From Cyclobacterium plantarum (lineage in GTDB: Bacteria; Bacteroidota; Bacteroidia; Cytophagales; Cyclobacteriaceae): a DNA stretch of 64,000 nucleotides. The number at the start of each line of letters is the position of its first letter. Within the stretch, counting starts at the first letter, position 1. The notes below the pieces were generated by a model. It saw only the letters and a program-made list of their open reading frames with translations, was not told where the DNA came from and searched no databases. The stretch spans positions 62,001 through 126,000 of the forward strand of contig NZ_JAANYN010000001.1 in assembly GCF_011290685.1 (NCBI RefSeq), read 5' to 3'. Below, piece by piece: positions 16,048 through 24,544 of the stretch. The position numbers and the translations under genes were made by a program.

Positions 16048-17859
16048 ATGGCCAAACAAAGAGGTTTACCCCTGGATGAGTCGGAAAAAAGAAAATTGAA
16101 TAAAAAAAACCTGGCTAAATTATCAGGTATTTTCAGGTTTGCCCTTCCCTACAAGGTATCATTTATTGCGGGAATGGTTTTTCTGTTTTTTTCCAGTCTG
16201 ATGTTATTGACTTTCCCTTATGTAGCGGGAAAGCTCATCGATGCAGCTTCAGGTAAAGAGTGGATTCTCAATGATATCAACGGTATTGCTTTCATCCTTT
16301 TGGGCATCCTGCTGGTACAAAGTATATTTTCATTTTTTCGCGTGTGGCTATTTGCCCAGGTCAGCGAGAGGTCCATGCGGGATATCAGGGTAGCACTGTA
16401 CGAGCGACTGCTGCAGTTGCCAATGACTTTTTTTGATAAAAGGAGAACGGGGGAACTGATCAGCAGGATCACTTCGGATGTGTCCATGCTTCAGGACACT
16501 TTTTCCATTACCCTGGCAGAATTGTTGCGACAGGTCATCACGCTTTTGGTGGGTATTGCATTCCTTTTTTATACCACGCCACGGCTTACATTATTTATGC
16601 TGATTACCATTCCGGTGCTGGTGATCATAGCCATGGTTTTTGGCAGGTTTATACGTAAGTTATCCAAGACTACCCAGGATGAATTGGCTGCGGCCAATGT
16701 GATCGTGGAAGAAACTCTTCAATCCATAGTCACGGTCAAATCCTTTACAGGAGAAGCATACGAATCCAGGCGTTATCGCTCCCGCCTGAACAAAGTGGTA
16801 GAGGTGGCCTTAAAGGCGGCCGGTTTCAGAGGTGCTTTTATCTCTTTTATCATTTTTGCACTTTTTGGAGGCATTGTGGCGGTTATCTGGTATGGTGCCA
16901 CTTTGGTCAGTGCAGGGGAAATGAGTGTTGGGGATCTGGTATCCTTTGTTTTGTATACGACGTTTATAGGTGGTTCGATTGCCGGCTTAGGTGATATCTA
17001 TGGGCAGGTCCAGAAAGCCATAGGTTCCTCTGAGAGGGTGCTGGAAATCCTGGATGAGGAAACGGAGGAATATGAATCCTCTCAGGAGGAGCGGAATGTG
17101 GCAGGTGCCATTTCTTTTGAGGAAGTCGTTTTTCACTATCCCACACGTCCTGAATACCGGGTTTTGGATGGGATAAATTTTTCTATCGCTCCCGGTGAAA
17201 AGGTGGCCCTGGCAGGTCACAGTGGTGCAGGAAAATCTACGATCATCCAATTATTGCTCAAGTTTTATGCGTTAAGCAAAGGGGATATTTTACTGGATGG
17301 CCAATCCATCAGTCATTGGGATCCGCAAAAACTTAGGAAAAACATTGGCATTGTCCCTCAGGAGGTTTTGCTTTTCGGAGGAAGTATCAGGGAAAATATC
17401 CGCTATGCCAAACCAGGTGCCAGTGAAGATGAGATTATCGCAGCAGCTACCCAGGCCAATGCATGGGAGTTTATCCAAAGTTTTCCTGAAGGATTGGATA
17501 CACTTGTGGGAGAAAGAGGGATCAAACTTTCAGGTGGCCAGCGACAAAGAATCGCTATTGCCAGGGCAATATTAAAGGATCCCGCCATTTTGGTGTTGGA
17601 TGAAGCCACTTCATCATTGGATGCTGCTTCAGAAGCCCTGGTTCAGGAAGCCCTGGACCAATTAATGAAAGGGCGAACCACCATTATCATTGCCCACCGA
17701 TTGGCCACCATTAGAAAGGTCGATCGCATATATGTGCTCAAAGCTGGGAAAATTATAGAGGAAGGCAATCATGAAGAACTTTCTGCCCTGCCTGATGGGC
17801 ATTATGCCAATCTGGTCAACTTGCAGTTTGCGGATGCTTCCTCAAAGCCTTTAGACTGA
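16048..17859 (+). CDS. ABC transporter, fused permease and ATPase (MsbA-like)
   Basis: Half-transporter exporter of 603 residues. The N-terminal membrane domain has six helices from about residue 30 to 310. The ATPase has Walker A GHSGAGKST, signature LSGGQRQRIAIARA, Walker B ILVLDEATSSLD and the switch His in IIIAHRLATI. Close relatives flip lipids such as lipid A or export peptides or drugs; the substrate here is not readable. I start at MAKQRGLPLD because the earlier frame overlaps the preceding gene by 67 bases. Its 3' end overlaps the end of nadC on the opposite strand by 44 bp. Confidence 0.92.
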   Translation: MAKQRGLPLDESEKRKLNKKNLAKLSGIFRFALPYKVSFIAGMVFLFFSSLMLLTFPYVAGKLIDAASGKEWILNDINGIAFILLGILLVQSIFSFFRVWLFAQVSERSMRDIRVALYERLLQLPMTFFDKRRTGELISRITSDVSMLQDTFSITLAELLRQVITLLVGIAFLFYTTPRLTLFMLITIPVLVIIAMVFGRFIRKLSKTTQDELAAANVIVEETLQSIVTVKSFTGEAYESRRYRSRLNKVVEVALKAAGFRGAFISFIIFALFGGIVAVIWYGATLVSAGEMSVGDLVSFVLYTTFIGGSIAGLGDIYGQVQKAIGSSERVLEILDEETEEYESSQEERNVAGAISFEEVVFHYPTRPEYRVLDGINFSIAPGEKVALAGHSGAGKSTIIQLLLKFYALSKGDILLDGQSISHWDPQKLRKNIGIVPQEVLLFGGSIRENIRYAKPGASEDEIIAAATQANAWEFIQSFPEGLDTLVGERGIKLSGGQRQRIAIARAILKDPAILVLDEATSSLDAASEALVQEALDQLMKGRTTIIIAHRLATIRKVDRIYVLKAGKIIEEGNHEELSALPDGHYANLVNLQFADASSKPLD

Positions 17860-18694
17860 TATCCATGCTTTTCACCTGATGGGTAAGAGCCCCTACAGAA
17901 ATATAATCAACCCCTGATTCTGCCACAGACACAATGTTGGTTTCATCAATTCCTCCGGAGGCTTCGGTATCATACTGACCGGCGATCATTTTAACCGCTT
18001 TTTCCATGGTTTGAGGATCCATATTGTCGAGCATGATGATATCCACCCCTCCGGTATCCAATACTTCCTGAACCTCTTCCAAACTCCGGGTTTCGATCTC
18101 AATTTTCAAATGGAGCCCTTTCTTTTTTAAATAGGCATGGGTGGATTTTATGGCCTTGGAAATGCCTCCCGCAAAATCAATGTGGTTGTCCTTGAGCATG
18201 ATCATATCATACAATGCAAACCGATGGTTTTTTCCTCCACCTATTGCCACGGCCCATTTTTCCAACATGCGGAAATTAGGAGTGGTTTTTCGGGTATCCA
18301 ATAGCTTGGCACCTGTATGTGCGATGAGATCATTCAATTCCTTTGTCTTGGTGGCAATCCCACTCATGCGTTGCATGCAATTCAGGACCAACCGCTCTGT
18401 TGTCAAAATAGAAGCGGCTTTACCGGAAACCAGCAGACCAATATCACCTGCTTTTACAGATTGACCATCTTTTAGGAACAAGCGAACCTGAAGGTCCGGA
18501 TCGTGGTAATGAAATATTGTTTTGGCCAACTCAAGGCCGGCAATTACCCCTGCTTCTTTGATTAAAAGATTCGCTGACCCCAGCTGTCCGGCAGGCACTG
18601 CTGCCAGGGTGGTATGGTCTCCTTCTCCAATATCTTCGAGAAAAGATGCCTGTAAGAATTTTTGTAAACTTTCTTGGTTAATATAGTCTTGCAT
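17816..18694 (-). CDS. nadC: Carboxylating nicotinate-nucleotide diphosphorylase
   Basis: Converts quinolinate and phosphoribosyl diphosphate to nicotinate mononucleotide in de novo NAD synthesis. Motifs seen: EDIGEGDHTT, the GEV-like CMQRMSGIAT, LLDTRKTTPNFRMLEKWAVAIGGGKNHR (substrate-binding Arg/Lys/His), IMLKDNHI, and IEIETRSLEE followed by DIIMLDNM, then SGGID and YISVGALTH. Full length at 292 residues. Downstream of the DUF4783 gene, an order common in Bacteroidota. The last 14 codons overlap the convergent ABC transporter. Confidence 0.96.
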   Translation of the reverse strand: MQDYINQESLQKFLQASFLEDIGEGDHTTLAAVPAGQLGSANLLIKEAGVIAGLELAKTIFHYHDPDLQVRLFLKDGQSVKAGDIGLLVSGKAASILTTERLVLNCMQRMSGIATKTKELNDLIAHTGAKLLDTRKTTPNFRMLEKWAVAIGGGKNHRFALYDMIMLKDNHIDFAGGISKAIKSTHAYLKKKGLHLKIEIETRSLEEVQEVLDTGGVDIIMLDNMDPQTMEKAVKMIAGQYDTEASGGIDETNIVSVAESGVDYISVGALTHQVKSMDISLKALRKHPQTAS

Positions 18695-18737
18695 GGTACC
18701 CCAAAAGTAAGAAATATTCTCAAGAGGTTAGAAAATT

Positions 18738-19139
18738 TTACTGCCGGATAAAGCCCAAACTATAAATTAAGAAATCGGTATTGTCCATTATTTTACCCCT
18801 GATGAGTACCCTGTAAGACATTTTTAAAGAATGGTAAGTACCAATCAGGTAGGACAAGTGATTGGCTGTTTGCCCCTCTTGCTGCAGTTCAAAATTTTCT
18901 ACTGGATTATTTCTAAAAAAATCTCTGAGAACAATTTCTGCCTGGCTCCTGGAATAGTCCCCTTTGTCATTGTCAAGACTTATTTCTACCCTATCATCAA
19001 AGAATCTGGATATATCTTTGAAAGAACCCTCCTGGAAGGCTGTTTTAAGGACGGAATTTTCCTTCTGGGCCATACTCTCTGAAGCTACGAAGGAAAAAAA
19101 CGTCAGAAACAATATAAAAATGGGGATTAAACGCAACAT
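18738..19139 (-). CDS. DUF4783 secreted protein
   Basis: 133 residues with a signal peptide (ending SESMAQ) and a small alpha/beta domain of the NTF2-like type: LKTAFQEGSFKDISRFFDD, VEISLDNDKGDYSRSQAEIV, RDFFRNNPVENFELQQEG, and a final FLIYSLGFIR. This fits DUF4783, whose members are periplasmic and of unknown role. It heads a probable two-gene operon with nadC, 43 bp upstream of it, and has a promoter-like element just before it. Confidence 0.85.
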   Translation of the reverse strand: MLRLIPIFILFLTFFSFVASESMAQKENSVLKTAFQEGSFKDISRFFDDRVEISLDNDKGDYSRSQAEIVLRDFFRNNPVENFELQQEGQTANHLSYLIGTYHSLKMSYRVLIRGKIMDNTDFLIYSLGFIRQ

Positions 19140-19164
19140 ATCCTGGAGCTTACAAATTTCAGGC

Positions 19165-19172
19165 CAAATATA
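19165..19172 (-). promoter_or_regulatory. -7 element for DUF4783-nadC
   Basis: TATATTTG on the minus strand, exact TAnnTTTG match, about 26 nt before the start codon. The -33 TTG is not evident. Confidence 0.45.
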
Positions 19173-19271
19173 TATTTTTATGGTAATAGTAGAGCGTCTT
19201 TCAGGATACCATTGGGCAGTCCTACAGCGGAGATTATTGCTTAATTTACCAAGCCCTAAGTATTATTATCT

Positions 19272-19279
19272 TATATTTG
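19272..19279 (+). promoter_or_regulatory. -7 element for gpmI with long leader
   Basis: TATATTTG in the plus direction. If used, the mRNA leader before gpmI is about 95 nt, longer than at neighbouring genes. Confidence 0.45.
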
Positions 19280-19383
19280 CGGGGCAATGAAATCCAAGGG
19301 ATGTTTATTCCATGAGGATGACCGGAACCAATGTTCAGGAAGCTACCGGAATTTTTGTTTGATTGTAACCAATATAGAAAGCC

Positions 19384-20910
19384 ATGAATAAAAAAGTTTT
19401 ATTAATGATACTCGATGGATGGGGTATTGCCCAAACCCCCGAAGTTTCTGCGATTGATAAAGCCAAAACCCCATTTATCGACAGCCTGTATGAAAAATAT
19501 CCCCATTCACGGTTGGATGCATCAGGTCTGGCTGTTGGGCTGCCAGAGGGTCAAATGGGGAATTCTGAAGTTGGGCACATGAATATCGGTGCAGGAAGGG
19601 TTGTTTACCAGGATTTGGTTAAAATAAATAAAGCCGTAAAGGAAGGTGATCTGAACCAACACCCTGTGCTGAAAAAAGCTTTTGCCGATGCCTTGCGGGA
19701 TGGCAAAAAAGTCCATTTGATAGGCCTGGTATCTGATGGAGGTGTTCATGCGCATCTTTACCACCTAAAAGGCCTTTGTGATGCTGCGAAAGCCAACGGA
19801 ATGGAAGATGTTTTTATCCACGCTTTTACTGATGGAAGGGATACCGACCCCAAAAGTGGGGTAAGATTTTTGGAAGACTTAAAAAACCATTGCGAAGGTT
19901 CCGTCGGAAAATTAGCTTCCATCGTGGGTAGGTATTATGCCATGGACAGGGATAAGAGATGGGAAAGAGTAAAATTGGCTTACGATGCCATGGTAAATGG
20001 AGAGGGCGAGAAATCCAAGGACATGCTATCGGCTTTAAGAAAATCCTATGCAAATGGAGTTACAGACGAGTTTATCCGCCCCATAATTCAGGTGGACGAT
20101 GAAGGGAAACCCCTCGCCACCATAGCTGAGGGAGACACGGTGATTTGTTTTAATTTCAGGACGGACCGTGGAAGGGAAATCACCGAAGTGCTTACCCAAA
20201 AGGATTTTCCGGATTATAACATGAAAAAGCTGAAGCTAAACTACATTACTTTTTCACTTTATGATGAAAATTTCAAGGATATCGCTGTTGTTTTCGAAAA
20301 AGACAATTTGAGAAATACCTTGGGCGAGATATTGGAAAAGCATGGTAAAAAACAAATCAGGATCGCCGAGACGGAAAAATATCCCCATGTGACTTTCTTT
20401 TTTTCAGGGGGCAGGGAAAAGCCTTTTGAAGGAGAAAACAGGATACTTTGCAATTCTCCGAAAGTGGCTACCTACGATTTGCAACCAGAAATGTCTGCTC
20501 ATGAAATAGCCAAAAAAATCAACCAGGAACTACCCAAAAAGGAGGCGGATTTTATTTGTCTTAACTTTGCCAATGCGGATATGGTAGGACATACCGGTGT
20601 TTTTGAAGCGGCAGTAAAAGCCTGTGAGGCAGTGGATGAATGCGCCTCCTCTGTCATAGAGAAGGCTTTGGAGAATGATTATACCATTATTGTCATTGCC
20701 GATCACGGAAACAGTGACTGCATGATCAACCCCGATGGCACGCCCAATACTGCACATACCACTAATCTGGTACCTTGTATCATGGTGGACAAACATGACA
20801 GACTTGAGGTAAATGATGGTAAATTGGGAGATTTGGCACCAACTATTCTTCAGTTGATTGGTATAGATAAGCCTTCAGAAATGACCGGGGATGTGCTACT
20901 GAAAAGTTGA
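19384..20910 (+). CDS. gpmI: 2,3-bisphosphoglycerate-independent phosphoglycerate mutase
   Basis: Interconverts 3- and 2-phosphoglycerate in glycolysis and gluconeogenesis using two metal ions. Signature motifs: LLMILDGWGI (metal Asp), QMGNSEVGHMNIGAGR with the catalytic Ser, VHAHLYHLKGL, HAFTDGRDT, GRYYAMDRDKRWERV, NFRTDRGREIT, ANADMVGHTG and IADHGN with C-terminal metal ligands. 508 residues, normal length. The stop is followed six bases later by a lipoprotein gene. Confidence 0.97.
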   Translation: MNKKVLLMILDGWGIAQTPEVSAIDKAKTPFIDSLYEKYPHSRLDASGLAVGLPEGQMGNSEVGHMNIGAGRVVYQDLVKINKAVKEGDLNQHPVLKKAFADALRDGKKVHLIGLVSDGGVHAHLYHLKGLCDAAKANGMEDVFIHAFTDGRDTDPKSGVRFLEDLKNHCEGSVGKLASIVGRYYAMDRDKRWERVKLAYDAMVNGEGEKSKDMLSALRKSYANGVTDEFIRPIIQVDDEGKPLATIAEGDTVICFNFRTDRGREITEVLTQKDFPDYNMKKLKLNYITFSLYDENFKDIAVVFEKDNLRNTLGEILEKHGKKQIRIAETEKYPHVTFFFSGGREKPFEGENRILCNSPKVATYDLQPEMSAHEIAKKINQELPKKEADFICLNFANADMVGHTGVFEAAVKACEAVDECASSVIEKALENDYTIIVIADHGNSDCMINPDGTPNTAHTTNLVPCIMVDKHDRLEVNDGKLGDLAPTILQLIGIDKPSEMTGDVLLKS

Positions 20911-20915
20911 GCACC

Positions 20916-21488
20916 ATGAAAAGCGCTCTGAAAGGTTTTTTTTGGGTTTTCGTGGCAATTTGTTCAGGTGTTTCCTGTAACAAGGAAGAGCAGGTGCCCT
21001 TTTCCAACCCTACTCAGATCGATGCCTATTTTCCTTTAACAGATTTTCTGGAGCAAAAGATTGAAAACAGTTCTGGAGATGAGGTGATCAAAACGATTCG
21101 GTTTAATGAAGAAGAAGAGCGGGTAAAATTTATTCCCGATACCGCAACCTGGAGGAAGGAATTGGATTTCTTTTTTCAGGCTGACATCAATAAGGCGGCC
21201 TTGGCATCAGCCTACCTGACCAAAGAAGAAGGTCAAATGCTGATTCATTCCCTGAAACCCGGAGAGAAAAATAATATCCGGGAGATCAAAGTTGTCAAAA
21301 AAGGTGGAAAGGTTAGTGAAATTGGTGTTGTAGCGATCAAGGACAACCTTTTTTACCACTCAGAAGTGTATGGGGAGTTGGCATTTGATGAAAATGAGAA
21401 CCTTTCTTCTTACAGCATGGAAGGCATTCAAAAGGTCTGGTTTTTAGCGGGAACCAGCCTGGAAGTTCAAGCTGATATAGCAGAGTAA
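20916..21488 (+). CDS. Lipoprotein of unknown function
   Basis: 190 residues. The N-terminus MKSALKGFFWVF ends in the lipobox GVSC, so it should be lipid-anchored. The rest is soluble and rich in charged residues, with YFPLTDFLEQKIENSSGDEV and alternating strand-like segments. No family recognised. ATG chosen over a TTG nine bases upstream that overlaps the gpmI stop. Probably co-transcribed with gpmI. Confidence 0.8.
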   Translation: MKSALKGFFWVFVAICSGVSCNKEEQVPFSNPTQIDAYFPLTDFLEQKIENSSGDEVIKTIRFNEEEERVKFIPDTATWRKELDFFFQADINKAALASAYLTKEEGQMLIHSLKPGEKNNIREIKVVKKGGKVSEIGVVAIKDNLFYHSEVYGELAFDENENLSSYSMEGIQKVWFLAGTSLEVQADIAE

Positions 21489-21585
21489 ACGATTGGTGTT
21501 TAAACTGCCGTGTTGGACTGAATGTACACCGATTTCCCGGATGCTGAATGCATAAGATCATATAGCAAATTCCGAACAGACCAAG

Positions 21586-23112
21586 CTACCCGGCAAAGGC
21601 AAAAAAGACCAGCCAGGTGATCAATAGAATGGGAAGTAAAATAGGAATGGAAAATCTCAGGATATATCCAAAGAAGGAAGGCATCTTGATCCCACTCTGC
21701 TCAGCAATGGACTTCACCATAAAATTTGGACCATTTCCAATATAAGTCATGGCCCCAAAAAACACCGAAGCGATGGAGATGGCCATCAGCTCAAAGGAAG
21801 ACTCCACATAATTGTCCAGGGCAAAATCCTTCACATGTTGAATAATATTGATGTCGGCACCCTGAGAGGCCATGGCTGCTGCCAGAAAATTCAAATAAGT
21901 TGGAGCATTGTCCAGGAATCCTGACAGTAATCCGGTTCCCCAGTAGAGGCTATTATAAGTGATCATGGCCGCTCCTTCCTCGGATTGGGCGAAGGTACCT
22001 ACAAGCTCAAGCGCAGGCATCATGGTACCAAATATGCCAATAAAGATAAAGGCAACCTCCCTAATTGGCTCAAAATTGAATTCATTTCCCTGAAGGGCTT
22101 TTTTGTCCGCAAACCTAAAAGAGAAATAGGCAACTGAAAACATGATCGTTTCTCTTATAAAACTGAATTTCTGACCATCATAATGAATGGCAGGAACCCA
22201 TTCCAGTACATTGGGGTCCAAAAATACAGATATGATGATCAGCAGTAACCAAAAGAAATTTTTGGTGCCGGTAAGAGAAATTTTATTGGTGAAATGATTT
22301 TCTTCCTCCAGTGCTTCTTGTGCACCGTTTTTACCAAATTTTCTGTCGACAAAATAAAATATCACAGATAAGATGGTCAGTGCAAGGATCCAGGCAGGCC
22401 AGTTGTGCTCAAGGGTCCAGAAAAAGGGAACACCCTTAAGAAAACCCAGGAAAAGGGGGGGGTCTCCAATGGGTGTTAAGGAGCCACCTACATTACTGAC
22501 CATAAAAATAAAGAAAATGATGTGATAGGGCTGTATGTTGTTCTTATTCAATCGGATAAAGGGCCTGATCAGCAACATGGATGCGCCGGTGGTACCGATA
22601 AGGTTGGATATAAGCGCCCCGATCAGCAGGAGGAGTACATTGGCTATGGGTGTTGATTTTTTATCCACCTGGATCAATATTCCTCCGGAAGCGATAAACA
22701 AGGATGCGAGCAGGGCAATGAACTGTATGTATTCGGCCAGTGCATGCACCGGATTGTGTACATTATGCAGTACAAAAAGATAGTATAGCACCACTATTAT
22801 CGCCAGACTGACAGCTATTTTTGGATAGTTGTGGTGCCAGAAATGCTCGTAAAACAATGGCCCGGTGGCTATCATTAATAGCAGGACTACAAATGGTATA
22901 ACCAACCATCCCGGAGCATGGCCATGTGTATCTTCATGTGCCGGTTCAAGTACAGATTGAGGCGAATCTTCTGTTTCCCGGGAAGGTTCTACCTGTTCGT
23001 CTGTCTGAGCTATAAATCCTTGAGAGGTAAATGACTGGGCATGAGTGAAGCTTATGGCTCCGGTTGTTAGCAGGCCTAATATAAGGAGCCATGAAGCAAA
23101 ATATTTCTTCAT
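21586..23112 (-). CDS. nhaD: NhaD-type Na+/H+ antiporter
   Basis: Predicted sodium/proton antiporter of the ion transporter superfamily. The first 26 residues resemble a cleavable signal (ending THAQ) and are followed by an acidic, His-containing linker, SRETEDSPQSVLEP to HEDTHGHAPGW, before the first core helix. About 12 membrane segments follow. Conserved core motifs include LIGALISNLIGTTGASMLLIRPFIR, SNVGGSLTPIGDPPLFLGFL and SGFLDNAPTYLNFL, typical of NhaD. 508 residues. Separated from the upstream dehydrogenase gene by a strong hairpin, so likely its own transcript. Confidence 0.9.
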   Translation of the reverse strand: MKKYFASWLLILGLLTTGAISFTHAQSFTSQGFIAQTDEQVEPSRETEDSPQSVLEPAHEDTHGHAPGWLVIPFVVLLLMIATGPLFYEHFWHHNYPKIAVSLAIIVVLYYLFVLHNVHNPVHALAEYIQFIALLASLFIASGGILIQVDKKSTPIANVLLLLIGALISNLIGTTGASMLLIRPFIRLNKNNIQPYHIIFFIFMVSNVGGSLTPIGDPPLFLGFLKGVPFFWTLEHNWPAWILALTILSVIFYFVDRKFGKNGAQEALEEENHFTNKISLTGTKNFFWLLLIIISVFLDPNVLEWVPAIHYDGQKFSFIRETIMFSVAYFSFRFADKKALQGNEFNFEPIREVAFIFIGIFGTMMPALELVGTFAQSEEGAAMITYNSLYWGTGLLSGFLDNAPTYLNFLAAAMASQGADINIIQHVKDFALDNYVESSFELMAISIASVFFGAMTYIGNGPNFMVKSIAEQSGIKMPSFFGYILRFSIPILLPILLITWLVFFAFAG

Positions 23113-23241
23113 TCACTTGATATTATTGTTCGAAGAATGATTAAGTCAGGTCTTTTCAAGTGTGTTGAAAAAACAGTTGGTTGAAATAAAATTCCCCTAA
23201 ACTAGCTATTTTGTGTATTAGGTACCAAATAAATTCTTGGG

Positions 23242-23275
23242 AGCGGTCAAAAAATATCCTGATTTTTTGACCGCT
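23242..23275. terminator. Perfect hairpin between the dehydrogenase gene and nhaD
   Basis: AGCGGTCAAAAAA and its exact 13-base complement around an 8-nt loop. Both arms contain A/T runs, so it can act in either direction; it fits as the terminator of the minus-strand anmK/dehydrogenase unit. Confidence 0.7.
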
Positions 23276-23292
23276 TTATGTCATATAGGTAT

Positions 23293-24519
23293 TTATTGCA
23301 GCTTTGCAAGGGCTAATTCCAATGCTGTTCGGGCAATTTGGGTCTTATTTGGATTGGTTTCGTGACATTTTTTTAGTGCCTTGAAAATGGTTTTACTCAC
23401 ATCCTGAAAAATAGCCTCATCGGTCAACTGTGCTTTTTCTGACATCAGGTAGGCAGCCATTCTCGCAATACCTACATTGGAAATAAAATCTGGAATCAAA
23501 GATAGCTGATCATCAGCCATTGTACTGACAGGTCCCATGAAAATATCATTTTCGGCAAAGGGGAAATTAGCGCCGCTGGCAATCAATTCCAATCCTCCGG
23601 CAATCATTGTTTCCAATTGAGGCTTGGTGATTAGCCTGGATTTGGCTGCTGGCACGAAAATATCTGCAGATAAATCCCAAATGGTTTTGTTGGCGGTTTC
23701 AAATGGAATGAGTTTTCTACTAATTAACTTGTTTTTGTCCTTGTTCACATACAATTTAATGATGTCATCAGGATCAAGGCCATTTTTGTCTATAATGCCT
23801 CCTTCCAGGGAAATGATGCCGACAATTTTCACGCCGGCCCTGGAAAGAAAAAAAGCCGCAGCCGATCCGACATTGCCCCAGCCCTGAATGATGGCTTTTT
23901 TTCCTTCCAGAGAACCACCCCAAAGTTTGTAATAATGGATGACTGTCTGGGCAAGTCCATATCCGGTGATCATAAGGCTGGTGCGAATCCTGAAGGTAGG
24001 CGAAGGAGAAAATTCGGGGTTTTCAATGATTTTAGATAAGCCATATCTCAACTGCCCAATTTTCCTGATTTTTTTGGGTTCTTCGGCTTTGAAATGCGCA
24101 TCAACAACGCCCTCCTGTGGATGCCAAAGGCCAAAACTTTCGGTCAAGGGAATCAATTCTTGGTCTTCATCGATATTTATGCCTGCACTGGTTCCGAAAT
24201 AGCTTTTTAAGATGGGCGAAACGACTTTGAACCACCTTTTGAGCACTTCCTCTTTCCTGGGGTCTTCCGGGTCGAAGTTAATGCCTGCCTTTGCCCCTCC
24301 GATTTGGGGGCCAGAAATAGTATATTTTATGGCTGTATTTTTGGCGAGTTGGATGACATCCTTTTTTTCCAACCCTTTTTTCATGCGGGTGTCCCCTCCG
24401 GCGGCACCCCCTCTAAGCGAATTGATCACCAGCCATCCTTCCGCCTCCGATTCGCTATCACTCCATTCAAAAACAATTTCGGGCTGCTGATTTTCAAATT
24501 TTTTAAGCAGTTCTCTCAT
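23293..24519 (-). CDS. Divergent Glu/Leu/Phe/Val dehydrogenase homologue
   Basis: 408 residues with the two-domain layout of amino acid dehydrogenases: an N-terminal dimerisation/substrate domain with GGAAGGDTRM and GPQIGGAKAGI (substrate-binding Lys), and a Rossmann domain with IIQGWGNVGSAAAFFLSRAGVKIVGI. The usual PAPDxGT segment around the catalytic Asp reads INIDEDQELIPLTESFGLW instead, so substrate and even activity are uncertain. An NAD(P)-linked oxidative deamination of an amino acid is the best guess. It lies 25 bp downstream of anmK, same direction. The C-terminal helices NVGIARMAAYLM fit the family. Confidence 0.8.
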   Translation of the reverse strand: MRELLKKFENQQPEIVFEWSDSESEAEGWLVINSLRGGAAGGDTRMKKGLEKKDVIQLAKNTAIKYTISGPQIGGAKAGINFDPEDPRKEEVLKRWFKVVSPILKSYFGTSAGINIDEDQELIPLTESFGLWHPQEGVVDAHFKAEEPKKIRKIGQLRYGLSKIIENPEFSPSPTFRIRTSLMITGYGLAQTVIHYYKLWGGSLEGKKAIIQGWGNVGSAAAFFLSRAGVKIVGIISLEGGIIDKNGLDPDDIIKLYVNKDKNKLISRKLIPFETANKTIWDLSADIFVPAAKSRLITKPQLETMIAGGLELIASGANFPFAENDIFMGPVSTMADDQLSLIPDFISNVGIARMAAYLMSEKAQLTDEAIFQDVSKTIFKALKKCHETNPNKTQIARTALELALAKLQ

Positions 24520-24544
24520 AAATTTATTGGTTTAGATTTATTAT

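Noticed and set aside
23242-23275. Long perfect hairpin as a mobile repeat
   Set aside because: Single occurrence in the window and position between two transcription units fit a terminator.
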